Made by a program: the position numbers and the translations under genes
From: an uncultured Myxococcales bacterium
Lineage (GTDB): Bacteria; Myxococcota_A; UBA9042; DTJE01
Assembly (NCBI GenBank): GCA_937975765.1
Contig: CALJUR010000135.1
Coordinates: 1-64,000, forward strand
Direction of reading: 5' to 3'
Length of the DNA: 64,000 nt
The notes under the pieces: model-generated
Database searches by the model: none
Told to the model about the DNA's origin: nothing
What the model saw: the letters and a program-made list of their open reading frames with translations, nothing else
Shown here: positions 8,291-16,919 of the stretch, piece by piece
Layout: each line of letters opens with the position of its first letter
Position numbering within the stretch: position 1 is the stretch's first letter

Positions 8291-9423
8291 GGAGTCCCTC
8301 CCCGTTCGCGGGCCTCTTCTTCCCGTGCGCGTCGCAGCATGTCGACGTGGCAAAGCTTCGGGCCGCCGGTCTCGGCGTCCCACAGGTGCATGCTGTTGCC
8401 CTTGCAGATCCCGAAGTCGCGGCAGGCCGCGCACGCCCCCTGCCGCATCCACGACCGGTCCCGGTACTTCCCGAACCCGTGCTCCCAGACGTCCTTGACC
8501 GACCGTTGCCGCACGTTCCCCTGGACCAGGCTGCGCGGGATGTTCGGGCACCCCGAGATGCCGCCGTCCGCCAGGATCGACGCGATCCGCACCCCGGCGA
8601 GGCACTCGAAGTAGAAGTCGCGCACCCGCCGCTCGTACCCGCAGCCCAGGTACCCCTCGTCCCCGTAGGACACCTTCATCGGCCGCGGGTGCAACCGCTT
8701 GTCGCGCACGAAGTCCAGCAGCCCCTTCAGCTCGGACGGCTGCAGCAGGAAGTCATCCTGGCGCCGCGCGCGCCCGTTCGGGAACACGGACACGACGCGC
8801 CAGTCCCGGACCCCGCGCCGCACCAGGTCGTCGAACATCGCCTGCATCTCGCCGACGTTGCGGCGGTGGATCGTCGTCGTCACCTGCAGGCCCTTCAGGA
8901 AGCCCGCCCGGCGGTACCGCTCGATCGCCTCCACGGCCCGGTCGAACGAACCGGCCCCGCGCAGCCAGTCGTGGGATTCCCGGGTCGCGCCGTCCAGGCT
9001 GATCACCAGCGTCCGCATGCACGCCTTCCGGCTGGCCTGGACGACCCGGTCGTCCACCGCCCAGCCGTTCGACACCATGCCCCACGGGAAGCCCAGCGCC
9101 GCCACGCGCCCCATCACGTCGAACAGGTCCGGCCGCACCAGCGGCTCGCCGCCCGTCACCGCCAGGAAGACCTTCCGGGCGCCGAAGTCCTTCGCGACCT
9201 GCTCCAGCGCGGCGAACACCTCCTCGCCGGACAGTTCGTTCGACAGGTCCGACGACCGGTGGCAGTCGGAACCGCAATGCCGGCACGCCAGGTTGCAGCC
9301 CAGCGTGGCCTCCCAGAACAGGTAGGACAGGCGCGGGTGCGTGAACTCCAGGTCCACGTAGTGGCGCCACGCCCACAGCTGGAAGCGGTCCTTCGCCCGT
9401 CCCCACGCGCCCGCCGGTTCCAC
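8284..9423 (-). CDS. Radical SAM/SPASM protein of the rSAM/lipoprotein type
   Basis: A protein of 379 residues. Near residue 40 the segment YLFWEATLGCNLACRHCGSD holds the CxxxCxxC that binds the SAM-cleaving 4Fe-4S cluster. VTGGEP follows as the SAM-contacting GGE motif, and VISLDGAT as the later strand. The C-terminal SPASM region has the auxiliary-cluster cysteines (GCPN, then GACAACRDFGICKG and LCHVD). SPASM enzymes modify ribosomal peptides or proteins. The start is taken as GTG 9423, because a promoter (-10 at 9449-9454) would exclude a longer form starting at GTG 9531, and because GGGGGGATCG precedes it. It is the first gene of a unit with the small YG lipoprotein and the CPBP protease. 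No separate PqqD-like recognition domain is adjacent, though one is encoded at 48.7 kb. Confidence 0.9.
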   Translation of the reverse strand: MEPAGAWGRAKDRFQLWAWRHYVDLEFTHPRLSYLFWEATLGCNLACRHCGSDCHRSSDLSNELSGEEVFAALEQVAKDFGARKVFLAVTGGEPLVRPDLFDVMGRVAALGFPWGMVSNGWAVDDRVVQASRKACMRTLVISLDGATRESHDWLRGAGSFDRAVEAIERYRRAGFLKGLQVTTTIHRRNVGEMQAMFDDLVRRGVRDWRVVSVFPNGRARRQDDFLLQPSELKGLLDFVRDKRLHPRPMKVSYGDEGYLGCGYERRVRDFYFECLAGVRIASILADGGISGCPNIPRSLVQGNVRQRSVKDVWEHGFGKYRDRSWMRQGACAACRDFGICKGNSMHLWDAETGGPKLCHVDMLRRAREEEARERGGTPC

Positions 9424-9448
9424 CCCGATCCCCCCGTGCGACGCCGCA

Positions 9449-9477
9449 AGTATCCCCCTCCCGGCGCCTTCTTTCAA
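9449..9477 (-). promoter_or_regulatory. Sigma-70-like promoter of the rSAM/lipoprotein/protease operon
   Basis: Minus-strand -35 TTGAAA, 17-base spacer, -10 GATACT. Transcription would start near 9442, about 20 bases before GTG 9423, which argues for that start codon. Confidence 0.65.
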
Positions 9478-9617
9478 ACCCAGGGACACCTCGCGCGCGC
9501 ACCCGATCCGCTTGCAGCCCGTGGGAGACACTGGCCTTCCCCCGACCGCGTCCCCGTCCCGGTTCCGGACGCCGACGGTTCGCGCTACCCTGTCGGCATC
9601 GGCCCCGGGAGGCAGGC

Positions 9618-10142
<525 letters not shown>

Positions 10143-10218
10143 CGCCGGGCCCGATCCGGCGGAGCTGCGAGCGGTAGCCGGTGGCCCTCGGCTTCCGGAT
10201 CGGCCTTCCCGGAAACCG

Positions 10219-11208
10219 TCAGCCGGGTGCCGGCAGCACGATCCCGGACGCCGGCCCCGACACCGTCGCCCCGTCGAAGACCACGGCGTCCCGCAGGTCC
10301 GCATCGCCCCGCGCCACGGCGCCGGCGCCCAGCACGACCCTCGGCCCCACCGACGCGCCGGCCTCGACCCGCGCCCCGTCGCACAGCAGCACCGGCCCCT
10401 CCAGGCGCACCCCGGCCGCGATCACGGGCGACCCGGCCACGCACACCCCGGGCGCGATCACCCGCGGCGGCTCCATCCCGCGGGCGACGAACAGCGCCTC
10501 GGCCCGCGGGAACACCTCCCACTGCAGCGCCAGGAACCGCTCCGCCGTCCCGATGTCGCAGAACCGTCCGCCCGGCAGCGCCGCCGCCACGCGCCGCCCC
10601 GCCGCCATCAGCGGGATCAGCCCCTGTTCGACCAGGCACGACGGCCCTTCCAGCGGCAGCTGCCGCAGCAGCGAGGCCGTCAGCACCGACACCCCCGAGA
10701 ACACGTACCTCGGCCCGTCGCCCGCCGCCGGCCGGCCCCGGACCCCGACCACGTCCCCGTCCGGCCCGACCTCCACCAGCCTTGCCTGCGGCATGTCCGG
10801 CGGGTCCGCCAGCGCCATCGTCGCGTCCGCCCCGGCCGCCGCGTGCCGGTCCCGGATCGCGCGAAGGTCCCAGTCGGTGAACACGTCCCCGTTGTGCAGG
10901 AAGAACGGCGCGTCCCCCGCGAAGAAGGCGCGCACGGCCGACATCCCGCCGCCCGTCCCCAGGATCTCCGGCTCCTCGCGGTACTCGATGCGGACGCCGA
11001 TCCCGCGCCCGTCGCCCAGGCGCCGCACGATCGCCCCCGGCAGGTGGTGCAGGTTCACGACCGCCTCGGTCACCCCCGCCTGCCGCAGCCCCCGCAGCGC
11101 CCACTCGATCGCCGGCACGCCCAGCACCGGGAACAGCGGCTTCGGCACCACGTTCGTCGCGGGACGCAACCTCGTCCCCAGGCCCGCCGCCAACACCATC
11201 GCCTTCAT
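10219..11208 (-). CDS. Sugar-1-phosphate nucleotidyltransferase, MurU-like
   Basis: A protein of 329 residues. The N-terminal ~220 residues form a nucleotidyltransferase domain with the start motif AAGLGTRLRP, the KPL lysine, and the metal-site NGDVFTDWD. The GTGGGM loop resembles MurU, which makes UDP-MurNAc from MurNAc-1-phosphate in the cell-wall recycling bypass. From ~230 onward the protein adds hexapeptide-like turns (APGVCVAGSPVIAAGV, VGPRVVLGAGAVA) that form a short left-handed beta-helix. Pseudomonas MurU (about 220 residues) lacks this. It lies 15 bases after an AmgK-like kinase, the same pairing as amgK-murU in Pseudomonas. A mannose- or glucose-1-phosphate nucleotidyltransferase is the alternative. 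Confidence 0.8.
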   Translation of the reverse strand: MKAMVLAAGLGTRLRPATNVVPKPLFPVLGVPAIEWALRGLRQAGVTEAVVNLHHLPGAIVRRLGDGRGIGVRIEYREEPEILGTGGGMSAVRAFFAGDAPFFLHNGDVFTDWDLRAIRDRHAAAGADATMALADPPDMPQARLVEVGPDGDVVGVRGRPAAGDGPRYVFSGVSVLTASLLRQLPLEGPSCLVEQGLIPLMAAGRRVAAALPGGRFCDIGTAERFLALQWEVFPRAEALFVARGMEPPRVIAPGVCVAGSPVIAAGVRLEGPVLLCDGARVEAGASVGPRVVLGAGAVARGDADLRDAVVFDGATVSGPASGIVLPAPG

Positions 11209-11223
11209 CGAACGCCTCCGGTG

Positions 11224-12270
11224 TCAGCCGAAGTGCTGCGGCAGGTATCGCGCCAGCACCTCCCGTGCCGCCCCGAACTCCGGGAACCGCTCGATCGCCT
11301 CGCGCGCGTACGCCAGCGACCGCGGGATGTTCGGCAGGAACTTCGGGTTCTTCTTCACCCGGTCGATGTACACGAACCGCCCGGCGTCCTTCAGTTTCCG
11401 CTGCATCGCCTGCAGGAAGAAGTGGTCGTCCAGGGCCTCCGGTTCCGGCACCCACAGCCCGCGCGCGACCCGTGCCTCCCGGAAGTGCCGCCGGATCCCC
11501 GCCGCCTCCTCCCGCTCGAAGGCCACGTACGAGTCCCGCAGCAGCGCCACCAGGTCGTACAGGTACGGCCCCACCAGCGCGTCCTGGAAGTCGATCAGCC
11601 TCAGTCGCCGCCCCTGCACCATCAGGTTCCGGCTCTGGAAGTCCCGGTGCACCAGCCCGGTCGGCAGCGCCACCAGCCGCCGCACCACCTCGTCGTAGAA
11701 GGCGTCCAGCACGGCCTTCTCGGCCGCCGTCGGCGTGCTCCCGGTCCACTCCCGCAGCAGCCACTCGTCGAAGTGGTCCAGTTCCCAGCGCAGCAGCCCC
11801 TTGCCGAACCGCCTCCGGAACGCCACGCATCCCGGGTCGGGCGCCTTCTCGCCCCACGCCTGCAGGTCCGCCAGCAGTTCGATCGCCGCGTGGTACAGCG
11901 CTGCCTTGTCCGCGCCCGCCGCCAGGGCCCGCTCGACCGTCACGTCGCCCAGATCCTCCAGCAGGATCGAGCGCCGCGACAGGTCCACGTGCACCACGGC
12001 CGGCACCGGCATCCCGCCGCGAGCCAGGTACTCGCCCACCTCCAGGAACGGCATCTGCTTCGGCCGTTCGCCGTCCACGACCTCCTCGCTCTTCAGCGGG
12101 TCGTCGGCCAGCAGCATCAGCACCAGGGGCGCCTCCCCTTCCACCTCGACGCGCGCGTAGGACCGCGCCGAGGCGTCCGCCGCCAGCGGGGTCACCTTCA
12201 GCCCTTCGCGCGGCCTGCCCGCCATCGACTCCAGCACGTCCGTCAGCAGTGCCCCCAGGTCCTGATCCAT
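11224..12270 (-). CDS. Aminoglycoside-phosphotransferase-fold sugar kinase, AmgK-like
   Basis: A protein of 348 residues with the APH kinase fold. The Brenner-type catalytic loop is VHRDFQSRNLMV (catalytic Asp and Asn) and the metal-binding loop is LIDFQDALVGPYLYDL. The N-terminal part has the ADASARSYARV nucleotide-loop region. AmgK phosphorylates the anomeric hydroxyl of MurNAc/GlcNAc, and its product feeds MurU. The next gene downstream is a MurU-like nucleotidyltransferase, so a peptidoglycan-recycling role is a good inference. The start has GGAGG 8-12 bases upstream. Sequence alone does not prove the sugar substrate. Confidence 0.8.
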   Translation of the reverse strand: MDQDLGALLTDVLESMAGRPREGLKVTPLAADASARSYARVEVEGEAPLVLMLLADDPLKSEEVVDGERPKQMPFLEVGEYLARGGMPVPAVVHVDLSRRSILLEDLGDVTVERALAAGADKAALYHAAIELLADLQAWGEKAPDPGCVAFRRRFGKGLLRWELDHFDEWLLREWTGSTPTAAEKAVLDAFYDEVVRRLVALPTGLVHRDFQSRNLMVQGRRLRLIDFQDALVGPYLYDLVALLRDSYVAFEREEAAGIRRHFREARVARGLWVPEPEALDDHFFLQAMQRKLKDAGRFVYIDRVKKNPKFLPNIPRSLAYAREAIERFPEFGAAREVLARYLPQHFG

Positions 12271-12302
12271 CCGTTCGCCTCCGCGTCCTTCCGCTGCCCA
12301 GA

Positions 12303-12332
12303 AGCCTACACGCCCGCGCTGGGCGGTGCCAA
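12303..12332 (-). promoter_or_regulatory. Sigma-70-like promoter for the AmgK/MurU-like pair
   Basis: Minus-strand -35 TTGGCA, 18-base spacer and -10 TAGGCT, about 33 bases before the kinase ATG. Confidence 0.55.
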
Positions 12333-12417
12333 GCCCGCCACCCGAACGGATGCGGGAGTCCCGTCGTTTCGTTGTCCCGGCGATGGTCGGTGGGAAATCG
12401 GGAAGGGAGGGGGCGAC

Positions 12418-15400
12418 CTACTTGATCAGGCCGGCGTCGACCAGGGCCTGCTCCATCACGGCGACGCGGTCCTCGAGGTCGCGGATCTTCTCGTCCTTCT
12501 CGCGGTTCTGGTCCTCGAGGTACTTGGCGCCGACCAGCAGGAAGCCGATCGAGTCGTTCAGCGACCAGCCGCCGCCCGAGCTGACCATGAAGTCGGGCAT
12601 CTCGTCCAGCATCAGGCCGTAGTGCGGCGCCGTCCGGATGTCGAACCGGCTGGCGTCCGGGTCGCCGATGTTCTTCTCCTGCTTGTAGAAGTAGGTCGCC
12701 GGCTTCAGGTTGAACAGGGCGTCCGCGACCGTGGTCTGCAACTCGCGCTCGGACAGGTAGTGGATGTCCCGCTTCAGGTCGCGGTTCGAGTAGCCGTTGT
12801 ACACGATCGACCACATGCTCTTGAAGCCCGAGTTCGACCCTCCGATGTGCGAGCAGGCGCCGCTGGTGCAGCCGGGGCTGAACTGCGAGTCGCCGCCGGC
12901 CAGGCCCATCTGGTTCGCGTACAGGTTGGCAGTCGCGAAATTGTCGATCTTGCCGCTGACGGAATACATGGACTGGAACAGCGACGTGCCGCTGGGGTCC
13001 ACGACGCAGGAGTAGCTGGTGCTGTTGCGGTCGACCAGGTTCGTCGCGTAGAACGTGCCGTTCGTCCACACCTGGCCACCCACGTTCTCGTTCAGGTACA
13101 GCTTGGGATCGCCGGCGGCGGCGTTGATCCTCAGCCAGTAGTGGTTCGTCGTGATGCTGGCCCGGTTCGTGTTCACGCCCCCGTTGACGTTGAAATACAG
13201 GGCGTCGTCGCCGTTGCCGTTCAGGATGAAGTAGCCGCTGGCATTGTCGGGGCTGACGTAGATGTGGCCGCCGTTGTTCAGGATCTGGGCGTAGCCGGAC
13301 GCGCTGCCCGGGAAGCCGCCGCGGTTGTACAGGCGCAGCCAGTTCAGTTCCAGGTCATTGAACTTCGTCGTGATCGACGGGTCCAGGAAGTACGTGCCGT
13401 TCTCGTCCTCCCACCGGGTCCCGAACGCGTAGGTCTTGCCGCGGATGTAGTTGTTGCCGCTGGAGTCGCCGAGCCACGAGTTGTTCTTGTTGACGTGCAG
13501 CATCTCGAGCTGGGTGTCCGCGCTGGGATCGACCCACCGACTGGTGCTGTTGTTGTCGATCCACTTGTTCGCGTACTCGTTGCCGTAGATGTAGGCGTTG
13601 TAAGCGCCCGTATTGCACGAGCCCGCGAACATCGTCACGTGGCCGCAGCGGTTGTTGTTGATGTCCAGCGCGTTGCCGGCGGTCTCGGTATTGATGCTGT
13701 CCAGGTACGCGTCGTCGCCGTTCAGGCCGACGTAGTTGCCGGCCATGTTCGACCGGCCGATCTGCGTGATGACGTTGTAATTGACCTTGTTCAGCACCGA
13801 GCCGTCCGCGTGCGACGGGTCCACGTAGTACGTGTTCGACGTGTCGTCGGAATCGTAGTACCGCGGGGCGTACATGCCGCCCGTCGCCTTCACGTAGCCG
13901 GTCGTGATGATGTTGATGCCGGCCTGGAAGTCCTCGTTCTTGATCGTGCCGTTCGCGATGTCGTCCGACGTGATGGCGCCGGTCGCGATGTCCTGCGAAT
14001 CGACGCAGCCCGTGCAGGAAAGGGCGCCGTCCAGCGTCAGCGAGCCCTTGTGGTACGCGGCGCCGGTCGCGTCGAACCAGTGCGAGAAGTTCGCGATGCC
14101 GTCGGAATAGATCTCGAACCGCTCCTTGCCCAGGTTCGTCGCATCCGGACCCAGGACCAGCCGGACCGACGTGCTGTTGCTGTTGCCGGCGGTGCCCTGG
14201 ATGAAGTACGCGTAATAGCCGGGGCCGCTGGCCGGCGGGTTGTCGCCGGTGTCCCAGAAGTTGAACTTCTTGCCGTGGGCCAGGTTCAGGTCGTTCGTGC
14301 CGCTGCCGTTGATGTAGTACTCGCTGTGCGTGTGGTTGCCTTCCGCCGCCGTGCCGGCCGCCGTGCCGTACTTGACCGTCAGCAGACCGTTGGTGTCGAC
14401 GTTCAGGCCGGTACCGGCGGCGACGGTGCCGCGGACCGACGTGGTCGCGGCCAGGATCTTGGTGCCCTGGATCGCCGCGTTGGTGTTGACCGCGGCGTTG
14501 GTGATGGCGCCCGCGCGCATGTCCGAGGTGTCGACGCAGCTGCTGCAGACCAGGCCGGTCGCGTTGCCCGCGACGGCATCGCCGGCCGCGTAGTAGAAGC
14601 TGACGTCCGTGCCGTTGACGCAGCCGTTGCAGACCAGGTCCGCCGCCGCGCCGCCCTTCGCCGGGTTGCCGGCGGAATCCACGCCGCGCGCGTAGTAGAC
14701 GCCCAGGTCGGTGTCGCCGACGCAACCGGTGCAGGTCAGGCCGATGGCGTCGCCCTTCTCGGTGTTGGACGCCGCGTACGGGAAGTTGACCTCGCCCTCC
14801 TCGACGCAGTTCGTGCAGTCCAGGTTCCCGGCGGCGCCGCCCTTCGTCGTGCCGGCCGCCCAGTTGAAGGCCACTTCCTCGGAGATGACGCAACCGGTGC
14901 AGGACAGGTCCGCCGCGGCGCCGTTCTGGGACACGCCGCGCGCGAACGTGAACGTGACCTCGTTCTGATCGACGCAGGGGGCGTTGTAGATCGTGCCGGT
15001 GCCGCACTTGACGCTGTTGGCCTCGCCGCCCTTCGAGTCCGACCCGGCGTAGTTGATGCCCAGTTCCGCGTTGGTGATCGCGCCGGCGAAGATCTTGGCC
15101 GAGGTGATCGCGCCGTTCGCGATGTCGTTCGTCATGACCTGGCCGTCCAGGATGTTGCCGGTCCGGACCGCATCGGCGCCCAGCTTGGCGTTCGTCACGG
15201 CGCCGTCCTGGATGGTCGCCGTCGCGACCGCGTTGGCCGCCATGTTGAACGCGTAGATGGACCCGCCGCCGATTTCCGAGTTCGTCGCGCTGGTGCCGCC
15301 CGTGACGCAGCCGGTGGTCGGGCAGTTGACGTTCAGCGCCGCGCCGCCCTTGGTGTCGGACAGGGCGTACAGGAGGTCGACATCGTTGTTGCCGACGCAA

Positions 15401-15828
15401 CCGGTGCACTGCACGTCCAGGGCGATCGTGGCCTCGTCGGACTGCTCGGCGTGCTCGGCCTGGATGGCGAAGCCCGTCGCGGTCAACTGCCGGCGGGGCA
15501 GCGGGGTGTCGGAACCGACCTGGATTTCCAGCCACGCGTCGGTCCGGTTCTTGAAGGTGGTGTCCGGCACCGGCCCGAGGTAGGCGCTGAACACGCCGCC
15601 GGTGACGTACAGCGTCTGGTTCTCCGCGTGCAGGACCGTGCCGCCGGTCTCCGTCGTGTAGATGCGGAACCAGATCAGGTAGGAACCGGTCACGACCTCG
15701 CCCGAGACGTTGCGCAGGACGCCCTGCACGTTCAACTTCTTCGGGACCGCCTCGAGCGCGCTGGCGTTCGGTGCGGCGAGGGCGGCGCAAATCGCGCACG
15801 CGATCGAGAGCTTGAGGAGAGACTTCAT
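12418..15828 (-). CDS. Secreted tail-fibre-like protein with C-terminal peptidase S74 chaperone
   Basis: A protein of 1,136 residues. The signal peptide is MKSLLKLSIACAICAALAAP, preceded by GGAGGTGA, so the start is ATG 15828 although the frame is open upstream. A beta-rich N-terminal domain of about 120 residues is followed by roughly nine imperfect repeats centred on CTGCV-type Cys pairs (for example LSCTGCV, LTCTGCV, LVCNGCV) spaced about 30-45 residues, and by phage-fibre-like ANGAITSAKI segments. The C-terminus is an S74 intramolecular chaperone: SNRDLKRDI supplies the Ser1014/Lys1019 dyad that cuts just before the Ser after trimer assembly. A coiled coil follows. There is no phage context around it, so this is probably a cell-surface fibre or adhesin. 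Confidence 0.85.
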   Translation of the reverse strand: MKSLLKLSIACAICAALAAPNASALEAVPKKLNVQGVLRNVSGEVVTGSYLIWFRIYTTETGGTVLHAENQTLYVTGGVFSAYLGPVPDTTFKNRTDAWLEIQVGSDTPLPRRQLTATGFAIQAEHAEQSDEATIALDVQCTGCVGNNDVDLLYALSDTKGGAALNVNCPTTGCVTGGTSATNSEIGGGSIYAFNMAANAVATATIQDGAVTNAKLGADAVRTGNILDGQVMTNDIANGAITSAKIFAGAITNAELGINYAGSDSKGGEANSVKCGTGTIYNAPCVDQNEVTFTFARGVSQNGAAADLSCTGCVISEEVAFNWAAGTTKGGAAGNLDCTNCVEEGEVNFPYAASNTEKGDAIGLTCTGCVGDTDLGVYYARGVDSAGNPAKGGAAADLVCNGCVNGTDVSFYYAAGDAVAGNATGLVCSSCVDTSDMRAGAITNAAVNTNAAIQGTKILAATTSVRGTVAAGTGLNVDTNGLLTVKYGTAAGTAAEGNHTHSEYYINGSGTNDLNLAHGKKFNFWDTGDNPPASGPGYYAYFIQGTAGNSNSTSVRLVLGPDATNLGKERFEIYSDGIANFSHWFDATGAAYHKGSLTLDGALSCTGCVDSQDIATGAITSDDIANGTIKNEDFQAGINIITTGYVKATGGMYAPRYYDSDDTSNTYYVDPSHADGSVLNKVNYNVITQIGRSNMAGNYVGLNGDDAYLDSINTETAGNALDINNNRCGHVTMFAGSCNTGAYNAYIYGNEYANKWIDNNSTSRWVDPSADTQLEMLHVNKNNSWLGDSSGNNYIRGKTYAFGTRWEDENGTYFLDPSITTKFNDLELNWLRLYNRGGFPGSASGYAQILNNGGHIYVSPDNASGYFILNGNGDDALYFNVNGGVNTNRASITTNHYWLRINAAAGDPKLYLNENVGGQVWTNGTFYATNLVDRNSTSYSCVVDPSGTSLFQSMYSVSGKIDNFATANLYANQMGLAGGDSQFSPGCTSGACSHIGGSNSGFKSMWSIVYNGYSNRDLKRDIHYLSERELQTTVADALFNLKPATYFYKQEKNIGDPDASRFDIRTAPHYGLMLDEMPDFMVSSGGGWSLNDSIGFLLVGAKYLEDQNREKDEKIRDLEDRVAVMEQALVDAGLIK

Positions 15829-16202
15829 CGGGTCACCTCCGGTACGAAACCACGTCAACCGGTCCAACGTTCCCATCACCGGCCCCAGACGGCCGGAAGA
15901 CAGACCACCAAGTCAAGGGACCGCAGTCCCAGGCCGAATCTTGCCACCGGCTACGCATCCTTTTCGTAGCACCGACAGCAAACGTCCACGGACGACCCCT
16001 TGATCTTCGTCTGTTCAAGGAGTTGCGCCGGCCGCACCCACGTCCCCTTGGCCGTCGGCCACGTCCCGGGTCCTGATAAGCAGGATTCGTACCAGCCCGA
16101 AAGGCCCCCCGCGAGGCCGGTTCCGCGAGGGTCCGGCGGGTTTGACAGCCCGGAGGGCCTCTTCTATGATTTTTGCCCCTTCTTCGGTAGGGTGGGTGGC
16201 GC
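15829..16202. other. 374-bp divergent intergenic region
   Basis: This region lies between the leftward tail-fibre gene and the rightward lipoprotein gene. It holds the Shine-Dalgarno sequence of the former, the strong rightward promoter at 16142-16170, and a small inverted repeat TCCTG-ATAAG-CAGGA at about 16070-16085. TTGAC-type -35 elements occur in leftward orientation, but I find no matching -10 for the fibre gene. No small gene with a good Shine-Dalgarno sequence is visible. Confidence 0.6.
16142..16170 (+). promoter_or_regulatory. Strong consensus sigma-70 promoter
   Basis: Perfect -35 TTGACA, exactly 17 bases, then -10 TATGAT (one mismatch to consensus), followed by an AT-rich start region. 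It lies 33 bases before the lipoprotein ATG and probably drives the whole carboxylase/mutase operon. It is the best promoter match in the window. Confidence 0.85.
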
Positions 16203-16919
16203 ATGAGGAGTGTCCGGATCCGCTGGATGATGCCGATCGCCCTGGGCCTGCTGCTGGCCGCGGGCGCGTGCAAGAAGGACTCCCCGAAGGAGGACGTGTC
16301 GGCGCCGGCCGCCGAGCCCGCGGAACCCGCGGAACCCGCGGCCGAGGAGGAGGCCCCCGCGACCGGGACGCCCCCGGCGAAGAAGCCCGCCGCGGCGCCC
16401 GCCCAGCCCGCTGCCGAGGCGCCCGCCCCGACGGCCGCCCCCGAGGGTGCCCCGGCCGCCGCGCCGACGCCGCCCCCGGCCGTCACGGGCCCGAAGACGG
16501 CCCTGCCGGACCCCCGGCTGCTGCTGACGCTGAAGGACGTCCAGGACCTGGCGAAGGGCCGGACCGCGTTCCGCCGGTCGGCGCTGCAGGGCGTCCCCAC
16601 CGACGACGACACAGACGCGATCCTGTACGAGCCGGAGAAGGGGGCATCTTACGGCGCGGCGCTGCAGGTCTTCCGGGGACGCTCCCCCGACGCGGCCCGG
16701 GAACGGTTCGTCGCAATGCTGGCGTCCTATCCCTCCGCGCAGGAGATCGCCCCGGTCGCCGGCCGCACGTTCTTTGCCTACTGGGAAGAGATCCTGTATG
16801 TAGGCTTCATCGTGCCCGCCAGGAACCTCGTCGTGGTCGTGTCGTGCGGACGGAAGTTCTGCGACTCGGATGCCCTGTACGAACTGGCGAAGAAGGTGGG
16901 CAGCCGGACGAACGGTTGA
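16203..16919 (+). CDS. Lipoprotein with Ala/Pro/Glu linker, function unknown
   Basis: A protein of 238 residues. The signal peptide ends in the lipobox AAGAC, giving acylation near Cys23. Next is a low-complexity spacer of Ala, Pro and Glu (~30-100), and then a compact alpha/beta domain (~100-238) with no motif I recognise, including YGAALQVFRGRSPDAARERF and a closing pair of cysteines (SCGRKFCD). The stop TGA overlaps the ATG of the biotin carboxylase gene, so it is the first cistron of the propionate operon. The same design of lipobox, Ala/Pro/Glu linker and small Cys-containing domain occurs in the lipoprotein at 39.4 kb. A link to carboxylation is not evident. Confidence 0.75.
   Translation: MRSVRIRWMMPIALGLLLAAGACKKDSPKEDVSAPAAEPAEPAEPAAEEEAPATGTPPAKKPAAAPAQPAAEAPAPTAAPEGAPAAAPTPPPAVTGPKTALPDPRLLLTLKDVQDLAKGRTAFRRSALQGVPTDDDTDAILYEPEKGASYGAALQVFRGRSPDAARERFVAMLASYPSAQEIAPVAGRTFFAYWEEILYVGFIVPARNLVVVVSCGRKFCDSDALYELAKKVGSRTNG

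Noticed and set aside
9424..9531. N-terminal extension of the radical SAM protein from GTG 9531
   Set aside because: The promoter at 9449-9477 lies within this stretch, and the extension shows no similarity to the family's conserved N-terminus. GTG 9423 with its own Shine-Dalgarno sequence is preferred, but the longer form is not excluded.
10843..15969. A 1,708-codon open frame antisense to the kinase and tail-fibre genes
   Set aside because: It spans two convincing minus-strand genes and an intergenic gap, and its product is compositionally biased without motifs.
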